From positions 154,020 to 218,019 of the forward strand of contig JAACZV010000004.1 of NCBI GenBank assembly GCA_009996515.1: 64,000 nt of DNA, given 5' to 3'. Below are positions 11,920-20,960 of the stretch, piece by piece. This DNA comes from Comamonadaceae bacterium (GTDB lineage: Bacteria; Pseudomonadota; Gammaproteobacteria; Burkholderiales; Burkholderiaceae_C). Position numbers and translations under genes: made by a program. Numbering within the stretch: position 1 is the stretch's first letter; every line of letters starts with the position of its first letter. The notes under the pieces were generated by a model. It was given only the letters and a program-made list of their open reading frames with translations, searched no databases and was not told the DNA's origin.

Positions 11920-14174
11920 GCATTCACCGTGTGGGCGTTGGGGTTGGGCGCGACGACCAGCAGGCCGCCGCTGTCTTCATCGGCCTCCGCATCGACGCGA
12001 CGGGCCTGGGCCTCCCACAGCCGCCAGTAATGGCCTTGCTGCGCGATCAGCTCGTCATGCGGGCCCAGCTCGACGATCTCGCCGCGGTCCATGACCACCA
12101 GCCGGTCGGCCTTGCGCAGCGTCGACAGCCGGTGCGCGATGGCGATGGTGGTGCGGCCCTTCACGAGGTTGTCCAGCGCGCGCTGGATCTCCTTCTCGGT
12201 TTCGGTGTCGACCGCCGACGTGGCCTCGTCGAGGATGAGGATGGCCGGGTCGATCAGCAGCGCGCGGGCGATGGAGATGCGCTGGCGCTCGCCGCCCGAC
12301 AGGCCCTGGCCGCGCTCGCCGACCAGGCTGTCGTAGCCATGCGGCAGGCGCAGGATGAACTCGTGGGCATGGGCCGCGCGCGCGGCGGCGACGATCTCGT
12401 CGCGCGTCGCGTCGGGCTTGCCGTAGGCGATGTTCTCGGCGATGGTGCCGAAGAACAGGAAGGGCTCCTGCAGCACCAGGCCGATGTGGCGGCGGTAGTC
12501 GGCCACCTTCACGCGGCGCAGGTCCACGCCGTCCACCTTGATGGCGCCCTCGGTCACGTCGTAGAAGCGGCAGATCAGGTTCACCAGCGTGCTCTTGCCC
12601 GAGCCGCTGTGGCCCACCAGGCCCACCATCTCGCCGGGGCGGATGTCCAGGTTGAGGTTGCGTATGACCGAGCGCGAGCCGTAGCGGAAATTGACGCCCT
12701 GCAGGGCGATCGCCCCCGTCACGTCGTGGAAGGGCAGCGGCTGCACCGGGTCGGGCACGTTGGAGACATGGTCCAGGATGTCGAAGATGCGCTTGGCGCC
12801 GGCCGCAGCCTTCTGCGTGACGGAGACGATGCGGCTCATCGAGTCCAGCCGGCCGTAGAAGCGGCCGATGTAGGCCAGGAAGGCCGTCAGCGTGCCGACG
12901 GTGATGCTCTGGTGCGCGATCAGCCAGATGCCCACGCCCCAGACCACCAGCAGGCCCATCTCGGTCAGCAGCGCGACGCTGGGCGTGAACAGGCTCCAGG
13001 TCTTGTTCAGCCGGTCGTTGACCTCCAGGTTCTTCGCATTGGCCTCCTTGAAGCGCCGCGCCTCGCGCTTCTCCTGCGCGAAGGCCTTGACGACGCGGAT
13101 GCCGGGAATGGTGTCGGCCAGCACGTTGGTGATCTCGCCCCAGACGCGGTCTATCTTCTCGAAACCGGTGCGCAGCCGGTCGCGCACCAAGTGGATGAGC
13201 CAGGCGATGAAGGGCAGCGGCACCAGCGTGGCCAGCGCCAGGCCGGGGTGGATGCTGAACAGGATGACGGCCGTCATGGCCAGCATCAGCACGTCGGTGA
13301 TGAAGTCCAGCGCATGCAGGGAGAGGAACACCGAGATGCGGTCGGTCTCCGAGCCGATGCGCGCCATCAGGTCGCCGGTGCGCTTGTTGCCGAAATACTC
13401 CAGCGACAGGCCCAGCAGGTGTTCGAAGGTGGCCGTGCGCAGGTCGGCCGCGATGCGCTCCGACACCAGCGCCAGCAGATAGGTCTTGGCCCAGCCCAGC
13501 GCCCAGGAGAACAGGGCCGCGCCCAGCAGCCCGCCCAGCAGCCACATGACGAGGTGGGGGTCTATGGCCTGGCCGTTCTGGAAGGGGATCAGCACCCTGT
13601 CCATCAAGGGCATGGTCAGATACGGCGCCACCAGCGTCGCTCCGGTGGCCCCCAGCATCAGCGCGAAGCCGAGCAAGAGCTGGCCCTGGTAGGGGCGGGC
13701 GAAGCGCCCCAGGCGCAGCAGCACCCAGGTGCTGGGCGGCTTGCTGGCCTCGCCGAAGTCGAAGCCGGAGTCCTCCCCGTCCTCCTGCGCGTCGCTCACG
13801 ATCTGGCCCGCCAGGCGCTGCACCTCGCGGTCGAAGACATCGGCGAAGCGCACGGCCGCCGGGTTGCAGGCCAGCGTAAAGCGCCAGCGCGCCAGGCGAC
13901 CGCCGGCGTCGAACAGCTCCATGAAGGCCAGGCCGCCATGGTCGCTCAGGCGCAGGCTCTGGCCAGCAGCCAGCGGGAACTCGCTCCAGGCCCCGCCCGC
14001 CGGTTCGTAGGCCAGCAAACGTGAATTCGTCAGCACCATCAGGCCCCGGGCGAAGCGTCCCTGGGCGTCCAGGTCAACCTCCAGCGAGGCCACGACGTTC
14101 TCGCCTGCCGGAAGACGCCCCTCAAGGGCGGCCAGTTGAGGATGAGGCGCTGTCGCGGTAGGAAGGTCGTTCAT
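11916..14174 (-). CDS. ABC transporter (fused membrane and ATPase domains) of the cyanophycin locus
   Basis: A 752-residue half-transporter. Residues 1-150 are an extra soluble domain with a 'GLMVLTNSRLLAYEP' strand pattern that resembles a bacterial PH-like fold. A six-helix exporter-type membrane domain follows from about residue 165, then a nucleotide-binding domain with Walker A GLVGHSGSGKST, signature LSGGERQRISIARAL and Walker B ILILDEATSAVD. The ATG at 14174 was chosen because the longer frame to 14228 adds unrelated residues. The gene precedes and overlaps the DUF1854 gene and is divergent from cphA', 89 bases away. The exported substrate is unknown; a link with cyanophycin or its dipeptides is inferred from position only. 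Confidence 0.85.
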   Translation of the reverse strand: MNDLPTATAPHPQLAALEGRLPAGENVVASLEVDLDAQGRFARGLMVLTNSRLLAYEPAGGAWSEFPLAAGQSLRLSDHGGLAFMELFDAGGRLARWRFTLACNPAAVRFADVFDREVQRLAGQIVSDAQEDGEDSGFDFGEASKPPSTWVLLRLGRFARPYQGQLLLGFALMLGATGATLVAPYLTMPLMDRVLIPFQNGQAIDPHLVMWLLGGLLGAALFSWALGWAKTYLLALVSERIAADLRTATFEHLLGLSLEYFGNKRTGDLMARIGSETDRISVFLSLHALDFITDVLMLAMTAVILFSIHPGLALATLVPLPFIAWLIHLVRDRLRTGFEKIDRVWGEITNVLADTIPGIRVVKAFAQEKREARRFKEANAKNLEVNDRLNKTWSLFTPSVALLTEMGLLVVWGVGIWLIAHQSITVGTLTAFLAYIGRFYGRLDSMSRIVSVTQKAAAGAKRIFDILDHVSNVPDPVQPLPFHDVTGAIALQGVNFRYGSRSVIRNLNLDIRPGEMVGLVGHSGSGKSTLVNLICRFYDVTEGAIKVDGVDLRRVKVADYRRHIGLVLQEPFLFFGTIAENIAYGKPDATRDEIVAAARAAHAHEFILRLPHGYDSLVGERGQGLSGGERQRISIARALLIDPAILILDEATSAVDTETEKEIQRALDNLVKGRTTIAIAHRLSTLRKADRLVVMDRGEIVELGPHDELIAQQGHYWRLWEAQARRVDAEADEDSGGLLVVAPNPNAHTVNA

Positions 14175-14263
14175 GTTGTTCTTGGCTCTGACGGGCTGCC
14201 GCAATTCTCCGCCATGACTTCGGCGCACAATTCCAAGCGCTTCCAGCGCCCCTCCCCCACCCC

Positions 14264-16438
14264 ATGAGCAAAAAAGAAGACATCCGCCTGCTGCGCATCA
14301 ACTACCTGCGGGGGCCCAATATGTGGACCTACCGACCGGTGCTGGAGGTCTGGCTGGACCTGGGCGAGCTGGAGGACTACCCCAGCCATCTGCTGCCCGG
14401 CTTCAACGACCGCCTGACCGCGGCGCTGCCGGCCCTGATCGAACACCATTGCGGCGTCGGCGAACGTGGCGGCTTCATCGAGCGGCTGCGCGACGGCACC
14501 TGGATGGGCCATGTGCTGGAGCACATCGTCATCGAGCTGCTGAACCTGGCCGGCATGCCCACCGGCTTCGGCCAGACCCGCTCCACCAGCCGGCGCGGCG
14601 TCTACCGCATGGTGTTCCGGGCCCGCGACGAGCAGGTGGCCCGCGCGGCGCTGGCCGAGGGGCATGCGCTGCTCATGGCCATGATCAACGATCAGCCCTT
14701 CGACGTGCCCGCGGCGACGGCCCGCGTGCGCGACAAGCTGGACGACTGCTACCTGGGCCCCTCCACGGCGGCCATCGTCGCCGCCGCGACGGACCGCCGC
14801 ATCCCGCACATCCGCCTCAACGACGGCAACCTCGTGCAGCTGGGCCACGGCGCGCGCCAGCGCCGCATCTGGACGGCCGAGACCGACATGACCAGCGCCA
14901 TCGCCGAAGGCATCGCCGGCGACAAGGACCTGACCAAGACGCTGCTGAAGGCCGTGGGCGTGCCGGTGCCGGCGGGCCAGGAGGTCAGGAGCGCAGCCCA
15001 GGCCTGGGAGGCCGCGCAGGACATCGGCCTGCCGGTCGTCATCAAGCCCAGCGACGGCAACCATGGTCGCGGCGTCACGCTGGACATCTCCAGCGAGGCC
15101 GACTGCGAGGCCGCCTTCAAGCTGGCCGACGCCGAGGGCTCCTCGGTGCTGGTGGAAAGCTATATCCGCGGCAACGAGCACCGCGTGCTGGTGGTGGGCG
15201 GCCAGGTGGTGGCCGCCGCGCGCGGCGAGGCGGCCTGGGTGCATGGCGACGGCAAGCACACGGTGGCCCAGCTGATCGACATGCAGATCAACACCGACCC
15301 GCGCCGCGGCCTGACCGAGGATTTCCCGCTCAACCGCATCACGCTGGGCGAAGACCCCGTCGTGCTGCTGGACCTGCAGCGCCAGGGCTTCACGGGCGAG
15401 TCCGTGCCGCCCGCCGGCAAGGCCGTGCTCATCCAGCGCAACGGCAACGTCGCCATCGACTGCACGCCGGACGTCCACCCCGAGGTGGCCCATGCCGTGT
15501 CGCTGGCCGCCCGCACCGTGGGCCTGGACATCGCCGGCGTGGACCTGGTCACCGAGGACATCTCCAGGCCGCTGGCCGAGACCGGCGGCGCCATCGTCGA
15601 GGTGAATGCCGGACCGGGCCTCTTGATGCACCTCAAGCCCGCCGGCGGCGCACCCCAGCCGGTGGGCCAGGCCATCATCGACCACCTGTTCGCCGAGGAC
15701 GAGAACGGCCGCATCCCCATCGTGGGCGTGGCCGGCTCGCGCGGCAGCCACCAGATCGCGCGCCTGGTGGCCTGGCTGCTGCACCTCAACGGCCGCCATG
15801 TCGGCCTGGCCTGCCGTGACGGGCTGTTCCTCGGCACGCGCCGCGTCGAGAAGACCGACTGCGCGCGCTGGGACGCCGCGCATCGCCTGCTGATGAACCG
15901 CGGCGTCAACGCCGTCGTCGTCGAGAACGGCGCCGCCGCCATCCTGCGCGACGGGCTGGCCTATGACCGCGCGCTGGTGGGCGTCGTCACCGACATGGAC
16001 GGCCTCGAAGACCTGGCCGATTTCGACGTGCAGGACGCCGACCAGCTCTACAAGGTGCTGCGCACCCAGGTCGACGTCGTGCTCAGCGACGGCGCCAGCG
16101 TGCTGAATGCGGCCTACCCGCGCCTCGTCGACATGGCGGAGCTCAGCGACGGCGAGGTCGTCTTCTACGCCGTGGACGGCAGCCTGGAGGCGCTGCGCCA
16201 CCACCGCGAGCGCGGCGGCCGCGCCGTCTTCCTGCGCGGCGGCGCGGCCGTGCTGGCCCAAGGCCCGGCCGAGACGCCTGGCGCCAACATCGAGGCGCTG
16301 CTGCAGCGCTTCGGCGAGCAGACCACCGACGCCGCCACGCTGCTGGCTGCCGTCGCCGCCGCCTGGGCGCTGGGCGTCTCGCCCGAGCTCATCGCCGCCG
16401 GCCTCGACACCTTCGTCCCCGACCTCCACCTGGCATAA
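14264..16438 (+). CDS. cphA': Cyanophycin synthetase-like protein CphA', Mur-ligase P-loop lost
   Basis: A 724-residue member of the cyanophycin synthetase family. The N domain starts RGPNMWTYRPVLEVWLDLG, and an ATP-grasp domain (about 215-480) carries PVVIKPSDGNHGRGVT and VEVNAGPGLLMH. The C-terminal Mur-ligase-like domain is shortened by more than 100 residues, and its P-loop is replaced by GSRGSHQ at 491-497, where CphA has GTNGKTT. It should therefore lack one of the two ATP-dependent ligase activities. Eleven bases separate it from cphA. Cyanobacterial CphA2 has a similar truncation and uses beta-aspartyl-arginine dipeptide; a comparable recycling role here is inference. Confidence 0.88.
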   Translation: MSKKEDIRLLRINYLRGPNMWTYRPVLEVWLDLGELEDYPSHLLPGFNDRLTAALPALIEHHCGVGERGGFIERLRDGTWMGHVLEHIVIELLNLAGMPTGFGQTRSTSRRGVYRMVFRARDEQVARAALAEGHALLMAMINDQPFDVPAATARVRDKLDDCYLGPSTAAIVAAATDRRIPHIRLNDGNLVQLGHGARQRRIWTAETDMTSAIAEGIAGDKDLTKTLLKAVGVPVPAGQEVRSAAQAWEAAQDIGLPVVIKPSDGNHGRGVTLDISSEADCEAAFKLADAEGSSVLVESYIRGNEHRVLVVGGQVVAAARGEAAWVHGDGKHTVAQLIDMQINTDPRRGLTEDFPLNRITLGEDPVVLLDLQRQGFTGESVPPAGKAVLIQRNGNVAIDCTPDVHPEVAHAVSLAARTVGLDIAGVDLVTEDISRPLAETGGAIVEVNAGPGLLMHLKPAGGAPQPVGQAIIDHLFAEDENGRIPIVGVAGSRGSHQIARLVAWLLHLNGRHVGLACRDGLFLGTRRVEKTDCARWDAAHRLLMNRGVNAVVVENGAAAILRDGLAYDRALVGVVTDMDGLEDLADFDVQDADQLYKVLRTQVDVVLSDGASVLNAAYPRLVDMAELSDGEVVFYAVDGSLEALRHHRERGGRAVFLRGGAAVLAQGPAETPGANIEALLQRFGEQTTDAATLLAAVAAAWALGVSPELIAAGLDTFVPDLHLA

Positions 16439-16449
16439 ACGACAAGACC

Positions 16450-19020
16450 ATGGACGTTTCCCGTACCCGCGCGCTGCGCGGCCCCAACATGTGGTGCCGC
16501 CACACGACCCTGGAAGCCGTCGTGCATTGCAGCGAGGCCGAACGCTCGCTGGAACGCCTGCCCGGCTTCGAGCCCCGCCTGCGCCAGCTCTTTCCCACCA
16601 TCGGTGAACTGCGCGCCGACGCCTCGCTGGCCCAGGTGCTGGAGCAGGCCACGCTGGCACTGCAGGCCCAGGCCGGCTGCCCCGTCACCTTCAGCCAGAC
16701 CCATGTCACGCCCGAGGCCGGCACCTACCAGATCGTCGTCGAGTACAGCGAGGAAGACGTCGGCCGGCTCGCGCTGGAGCAGGCGATCAAGCTCGTGGAC
16801 GCGGCGCTGAACGGTGGCGAGTTCGACGACGACGCGGTGCTGGCCCAGCTGCGCGAGCTCGACGAGGACATCCGCCTGGGCCCCTCCACCGGTGCCATCG
16901 TCAACGCGGCGCTGGCACGCGGCATCCCCTACCGCCGCCTGACCCAGGGCAGCCTGGTGCAGTTCGGCTGGGGTGCCAAGCAGCGCCGCATCTGGGCCGC
17001 CGAGGTGGACGCGACCAGCGCGGTCAGCGAATCCATCGCCCAGGACAAGGACTTGTGCAAGCGCCTGCTGCAGGCCGCCGGCGTGCCGGTGCCCACGGGC
17101 CGCCCGGTGGACTCGCCCGACGAGGGCTGGGCCGTCGCGCAGGAGATCGGCCTGCCGGTGGTCGTGAAGCCGCAGGACGGCAACCAGGGCAAGGGCGTGA
17201 CGGTCAACGTGGTGGACCGCGAGCATTTCGACATCGCCTACCGGGCCGCCGACGAGATCGGCCAGGTCATGGTGGAGAAATTCCTGCCCGGGGCGGATTA
17301 CCGGCTGCTGGTCATCGGTGACAAGCTCATCGCCGCGGCCCGCCGCGACCCGCCGCACGTCATCGGCGACGGCCAGCACACCGTCAAGGAACTGGTCGAC
17401 AAGGTCAATGCCGACCCGCGCCGCGGCGACGGCCATGCCACCTCGCTGACCAAGATCCGCTTCGACGACATCGCCGTCGCCCGCCTGACCCAGCAAGGCC
17501 TGACGCCCGACTCCATCCCGGAGAAGGGCCAGCGCGTCGTGCTGCGCAACAACGCCAACCTGTCCACCGGTGGCACGGCCACCGACGTGACGGACGACGT
17601 GCATCCCGAGGTGGCGGCGCGCGCCATCGCCGCGGCCCAGGTCGTGGGCCTGCATGTCTGCGGCGTGGACGTGGTGGCCGAGAGCGTGCTGCGGCCGCTG
17701 GAGGAGATCAACGGCGGCATCGTCGAGGTCAACGCCGCGCCGGGCCTGCGCATGCACCTCAGCCCCAGCTTCGGCAAGGGTCGCAACGTCGGCGAGGCCA
17801 TCGTGGGCCATCTGTTCGGCAGCAGCCAGAAGTCGGGCGGCGCCGAGGACGGCCGCATCCCGGTCGTCGCCGTCACCGGCACCAACGGCAAGACCACGGT
17901 CACCCGGCTGATCGCCCACATGTTCGCCAGCTGCGGGCTCAAGGTGGGCATGACCAACACCGATGGCGTCTACGTGGACGGCCGCCAGATCGACAGCGGC
18001 GACTGCTCCGGCCCCAAGAGCGCGCGCAACGTGCTGATGCACCCGGACGTCGAGGCCGCGGTGCTGGAGACCGCCCGCGGCGGCATCCTGCGCGAGGGCC
18101 TGGGCTTCGACCGCTGCCAGGTGGCCGTCGTCACCAACGTCGGCGCGGGCGACCACCTGGGCATGAATTTCCTGCACACGGCCGAGGACCTGGTGCTGGT
18201 CAAGCGCGTCATCGTGCAGAACGTCGCGCCCAACGGCTATGCGGTGCTGAACGCCACCGACCCGCTGACGGCCGGCATGGCCGCCGTCTGCCCCGGCCAG
18301 GTGATCTTCTTCGCGGCCGACCGCCACCACCCGCTGATGGCCACGCACCGCGCCCAGGGCAAGCGCTGCGTCTACGTGGACGGCGACCAGCTCGTCGCCG
18401 CGCAGGGCGTGTGGCGCGAAAGCATCCCGCTGCGCGACATTCCGCTGACGCGCGGCGGCCTGATCGGCTTCCAGGTCGAGAACGCGATGGCCGCCGTCGC
18501 GGCCGCCTGGGGCGTGGGCCTGGACTGGGACACCATACGCCGCGGCGTGGGCAGCTTCGCCAACGACGCCGACAACGCGCCCGGCCGCTTCAACGTGATG
18601 GACTACCGCGGCGCCACCGTCATCGCCGACTACGGCCACAACGGCGACGCGATGAAGGCGCTGGTGGGAGCCGTCGCGGCGCTGCCGGCCCACAAGCGCT
18701 CGGTGGTCATCAGCGGCGCAGGCGACCGCCGCGACGAGGACATCCGCGTGCAGACCGAGATCCTGGGCGCCGCCTTCGACGAGGTCATCCTGTACGAGGA
18801 CGCCTGCCAGCGCGGCCGCGCCGCCGGCGAGGTCGTCGCGCTGCTGCGCCAGGGCCTGGAGGGCGCGGCGCGCACCAAGCACGTCGAGGAGATCGTCGGC
18901 GAATTCAAGGCCATAGACCGGGCGCTGGCGCGCCTGCAGCCGGGCGACCTGTGCCTGGTGCTGGTGGACCAGGTGGAGGAAGCGCTGGCCCATCTGGCCA
19001 GGCGCATCGCCGAGGCCTGA
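16450..19020 (+). CDS. cphA: Cyanophycin synthetase CphA
   Basis: An 856-residue enzyme that builds the aspartate-arginine polymer cyanophycin without a ribosome. The N domain covers about 1-160. The ATP-grasp domain carries PVVVKPQDGNQGKGVT and VEVNAAPGLRMH. The Mur-ligase domain has an intact P-loop GTNGKTT at 477-483, the ETARGGILREGLGF block and DYGHNGDAM near residue 725. ATP-grasp adds aspartate to the backbone and the Mur domain adds arginine side chains in the known enzymes. It follows cphA' in an operon. No cyanophycinase gene is in the window, so degradation genes must lie elsewhere. Confidence 0.95.
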   Translation: MDVSRTRALRGPNMWCRHTTLEAVVHCSEAERSLERLPGFEPRLRQLFPTIGELRADASLAQVLEQATLALQAQAGCPVTFSQTHVTPEAGTYQIVVEYSEEDVGRLALEQAIKLVDAALNGGEFDDDAVLAQLRELDEDIRLGPSTGAIVNAALARGIPYRRLTQGSLVQFGWGAKQRRIWAAEVDATSAVSESIAQDKDLCKRLLQAAGVPVPTGRPVDSPDEGWAVAQEIGLPVVVKPQDGNQGKGVTVNVVDREHFDIAYRAADEIGQVMVEKFLPGADYRLLVIGDKLIAAARRDPPHVIGDGQHTVKELVDKVNADPRRGDGHATSLTKIRFDDIAVARLTQQGLTPDSIPEKGQRVVLRNNANLSTGGTATDVTDDVHPEVAARAIAAAQVVGLHVCGVDVVAESVLRPLEEINGGIVEVNAAPGLRMHLSPSFGKGRNVGEAIVGHLFGSSQKSGGAEDGRIPVVAVTGTNGKTTVTRLIAHMFASCGLKVGMTNTDGVYVDGRQIDSGDCSGPKSARNVLMHPDVEAAVLETARGGILREGLGFDRCQVAVVTNVGAGDHLGMNFLHTAEDLVLVKRVIVQNVAPNGYAVLNATDPLTAGMAAVCPGQVIFFAADRHHPLMATHRAQGKRCVYVDGDQLVAAQGVWRESIPLRDIPLTRGGLIGFQVENAMAAVAAAWGVGLDWDTIRRGVGSFANDADNAPGRFNVMDYRGATVIADYGHNGDAMKALVGAVAALPAHKRSVVISGAGDRRDEDIRVQTEILGAAFDEVILYEDACQRGRAAGEVVALLRQGLEGAARTKHVEEIVGEFKAIDRALARLQPGDLCLVLVDQVEEALAHLARRIAEA

Positions 19021-19146
19021 GGCGCGGGCGAAGCTGCGGGCCGGCGTGGCGGCGCCGTGGGCCGCCCGCACGCGCCGACGCCTACCCGCAAGCCGGCGTG
19101 CAGTTCCGCGACAAGCGCCGTCACAAGTTGGGGTTAGTCTGCCGGG

Positions 19147-20595
19147 ATGTCATCGCCTGCTGCAGCCTCCCGCCGCCTGCCGTCCTGGTGGCCGCTGCTC
19201 CTGCTGGCCCTGTGGCTGGTCGCGCTGGCCGGCTGGCGGCAAGTGGCCCTGCCTGACGAGGGCCGCTACGGCGGCGTGGCCTACGAAATGCTGTCCGACG
19301 GCCAGTGGCTGACGCCCACGCTGTTCGGCCTGCCCTATTTCCACAAGCCGCCGCTGATGTACTGGGTGGACATCGCGGCCATGAAGCTGCTGGGCCCCAC
19401 GCCGCTGGCCCTGCGCGCGGCGCCGCTGCTGGGCGCCTGGCTGATGGGCCTGGCGCTGTGGATCGCGGCCCGCGCCCGCTACCCGGCCGAGGGCGACGCC
19501 AGGCGGGCGCTGGCGGTGCTGGCGGTGCTGCCGCTGTTCTACCTGGCCGGCCAGTACGCCAACCACGACATGCTGGTGGCGGGCTGGATCTCGCTGGCCA
19601 TCGTCAGCGCGCAGCGTGCGCTGGTGCCCGAGCGGCCCAGCCTGGCCTGGCTGTGCGGCGCCTGGGCCGCCATGGGCCTGGCCCTGCTGTCCAAGGGCCT
19701 GATAGGCGCCGTGCTGCCCGGCCTCGTGGTGCTGCCCTGGCTGTTGTGGCAACGGCGCTGGGCGGCGCTGCGCTTCGCGCTGCATCCGCTCGCGATTGCC
19801 GTCTTCGCCGCCATCGCGCTGCCCTGGCTGCTGGCCATGCAATCGCGCCACCCGGACTTCTTCGATTACTTCATCGTCGAGCAGCATTTCCGCCGCTACA
19901 CCGGGACGCACTTCAACAACGCCCAGCCCTGGTGGTTCTTCCTGGCCGTGCTGCCACTGGGCACGCTGCCGCTGAGCCTGCGCCTGCCCGGCGCGCTGCG
20001 CCGCATGGGCTTCGAGCTGTGGTGGATCGTCGTCATCCTGGCCTTCTTCTCGCTGCCGCGCTCCAAGCTGGTGGGCTATGTGCTGCCGGCCCTCGTGCCG
20101 CTGGCGCTGCTGCTGTACGAGGCCTGGCGCGGCCGGCGCGGCGCGGGCGCGGCCTGGCTGGCGGGCGCGCTGATCTGCGTGGCCGCGGTGCCGGCCATTG
20201 CGCGCTGGGGCCGTCCCGACCATGCCGACGTCGGCGCCGCGCTGCAGGCGCACCTGACGCCCGGCGACCGGGTGCTGATCACCGGCGAGCCCTTCTTCGA
20301 CCTGCGCCTGCAGGCCCGCCTCGCCACGCCGCCGGCCGTGCTGGCCGACTGGGACGCGCTGCGCACCCAGGGCGGCGACAGCTGGCAGCGCGAGCTGACG
20401 GACGCCGCCCGCTTCGACCCCGCGCACGGCGACCGGGTGCTGTGGACGCCGCAGCGGCTGGCCCGCGAGCGCTGCGCGCCGGGGCGGCTGTGGCTGGTGG
20501 CCACGCCGGCGGATGCCCTGCCGGGCGCCCTGCCCGTCTTCACCGGCCGACGCGCGACGCTGTTCGAGCTGCCGCGCCCGGCCGGCTGCCCGTGA
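19147..20595 (+). CDS. ArnT/PMT-like glycosyltransferase, family 39
   Basis: A 482-residue polytopic membrane protein. It begins with a transmembrane helix, then VALPDEGRYGGVAYEML, which carries the Asp-Glu of the first periplasmic loop that is catalytic in PMT/ArnT enzymes, and YFHKPPLMYW, a typical ArnT-family block. About ten further hydrophobic segments follow. These enzymes move a sugar from a polyprenyl phosphate carrier to a lipid or protein acceptor at the periplasmic face. Its stop overlaps the GtrA start by four bases, and a GT2 gene lies nearby, so it probably works with them in surface glycan modification. The sugar and acceptor are unknown. Confidence 0.82.
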   Translation: MSSPAAASRRLPSWWPLLLLALWLVALAGWRQVALPDEGRYGGVAYEMLSDGQWLTPTLFGLPYFHKPPLMYWVDIAAMKLLGPTPLALRAAPLLGAWLMGLALWIAARARYPAEGDARRALAVLAVLPLFYLAGQYANHDMLVAGWISLAIVSAQRALVPERPSLAWLCGAWAAMGLALLSKGLIGAVLPGLVVLPWLLWQRRWAALRFALHPLAIAVFAAIALPWLLAMQSRHPDFFDYFIVEQHFRRYTGTHFNNAQPWWFFLAVLPLGTLPLSLRLPGALRRMGFELWWIVVILAFFSLPRSKLVGYVLPALVPLALLLYEAWRGRRGAGAAWLAGALICVAAVPAIARWGRPDHADVGAALQAHLTPGDRVLITGEPFFDLRLQARLATPPAVLADWDALRTQGGDSWQRELTDAARFDPAHGDRVLWTPQRLARERCAPGRLWLVATPADALPGALPVFTGRRATLFELPRPAGCP

Positions 20596-20960
20596 AGCGG
20601 CTGGCGCGCTACGCGGCCGTGGGCGGGGCCGCGACGGCCGCGCACTACGCGCTGCTGATGCTGGCCGTGGAGGCCGGGCACTGGCCGGCCTGGCTGGCCT
20701 CGGGGGCCGGCGCGCTGCTGGGCGCGCAGATCGCGTTCTGGGCCAACCGCCACTACACCTTCGATCACCGCGGCCCCTGGCTGCCGGCCTGGTGGCGCTT
20801 CCACCTGACGGCCGGCGCCGGCGCGCTGCTGGGCATGGGTCTGGTGGCCGCGGGCGTGCACCTGGGGCTGCACTATCTGCTGGCCCAGGCCGGGGCCACG
20901 CTGCTGGTCATGCTGGCCGGCTTCGCGGCCAACCGGGCCTGGGCCTTCAGGCGAGCCTGA
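20592..20960 (+). CDS. GtrA family membrane protein
   Basis: A 122-residue protein with four predicted membrane helices and the family's RYAAVGGAATAAHYALL opening and FWANRHYTF block. GtrA proteins are thought to help flip polyprenyl-phosphate-linked sugars. The start is the GTG at 20592, overlapping the upstream glycosyltransferase stop (GTGA), which indicates translational coupling. The 3' end overlaps the convergent deacetylase gene by 14 bases. Confidence 0.85.
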   Translation: MKRLARYAAVGGAATAAHYALLMLAVEAGHWPAWLASGAGALLGAQIAFWANRHYTFDHRGPWLPAWWRFHLTAGAGALLGMGLVAAGVHLGLHYLLAQAGATLLVMLAGFAANRAWAFRRA

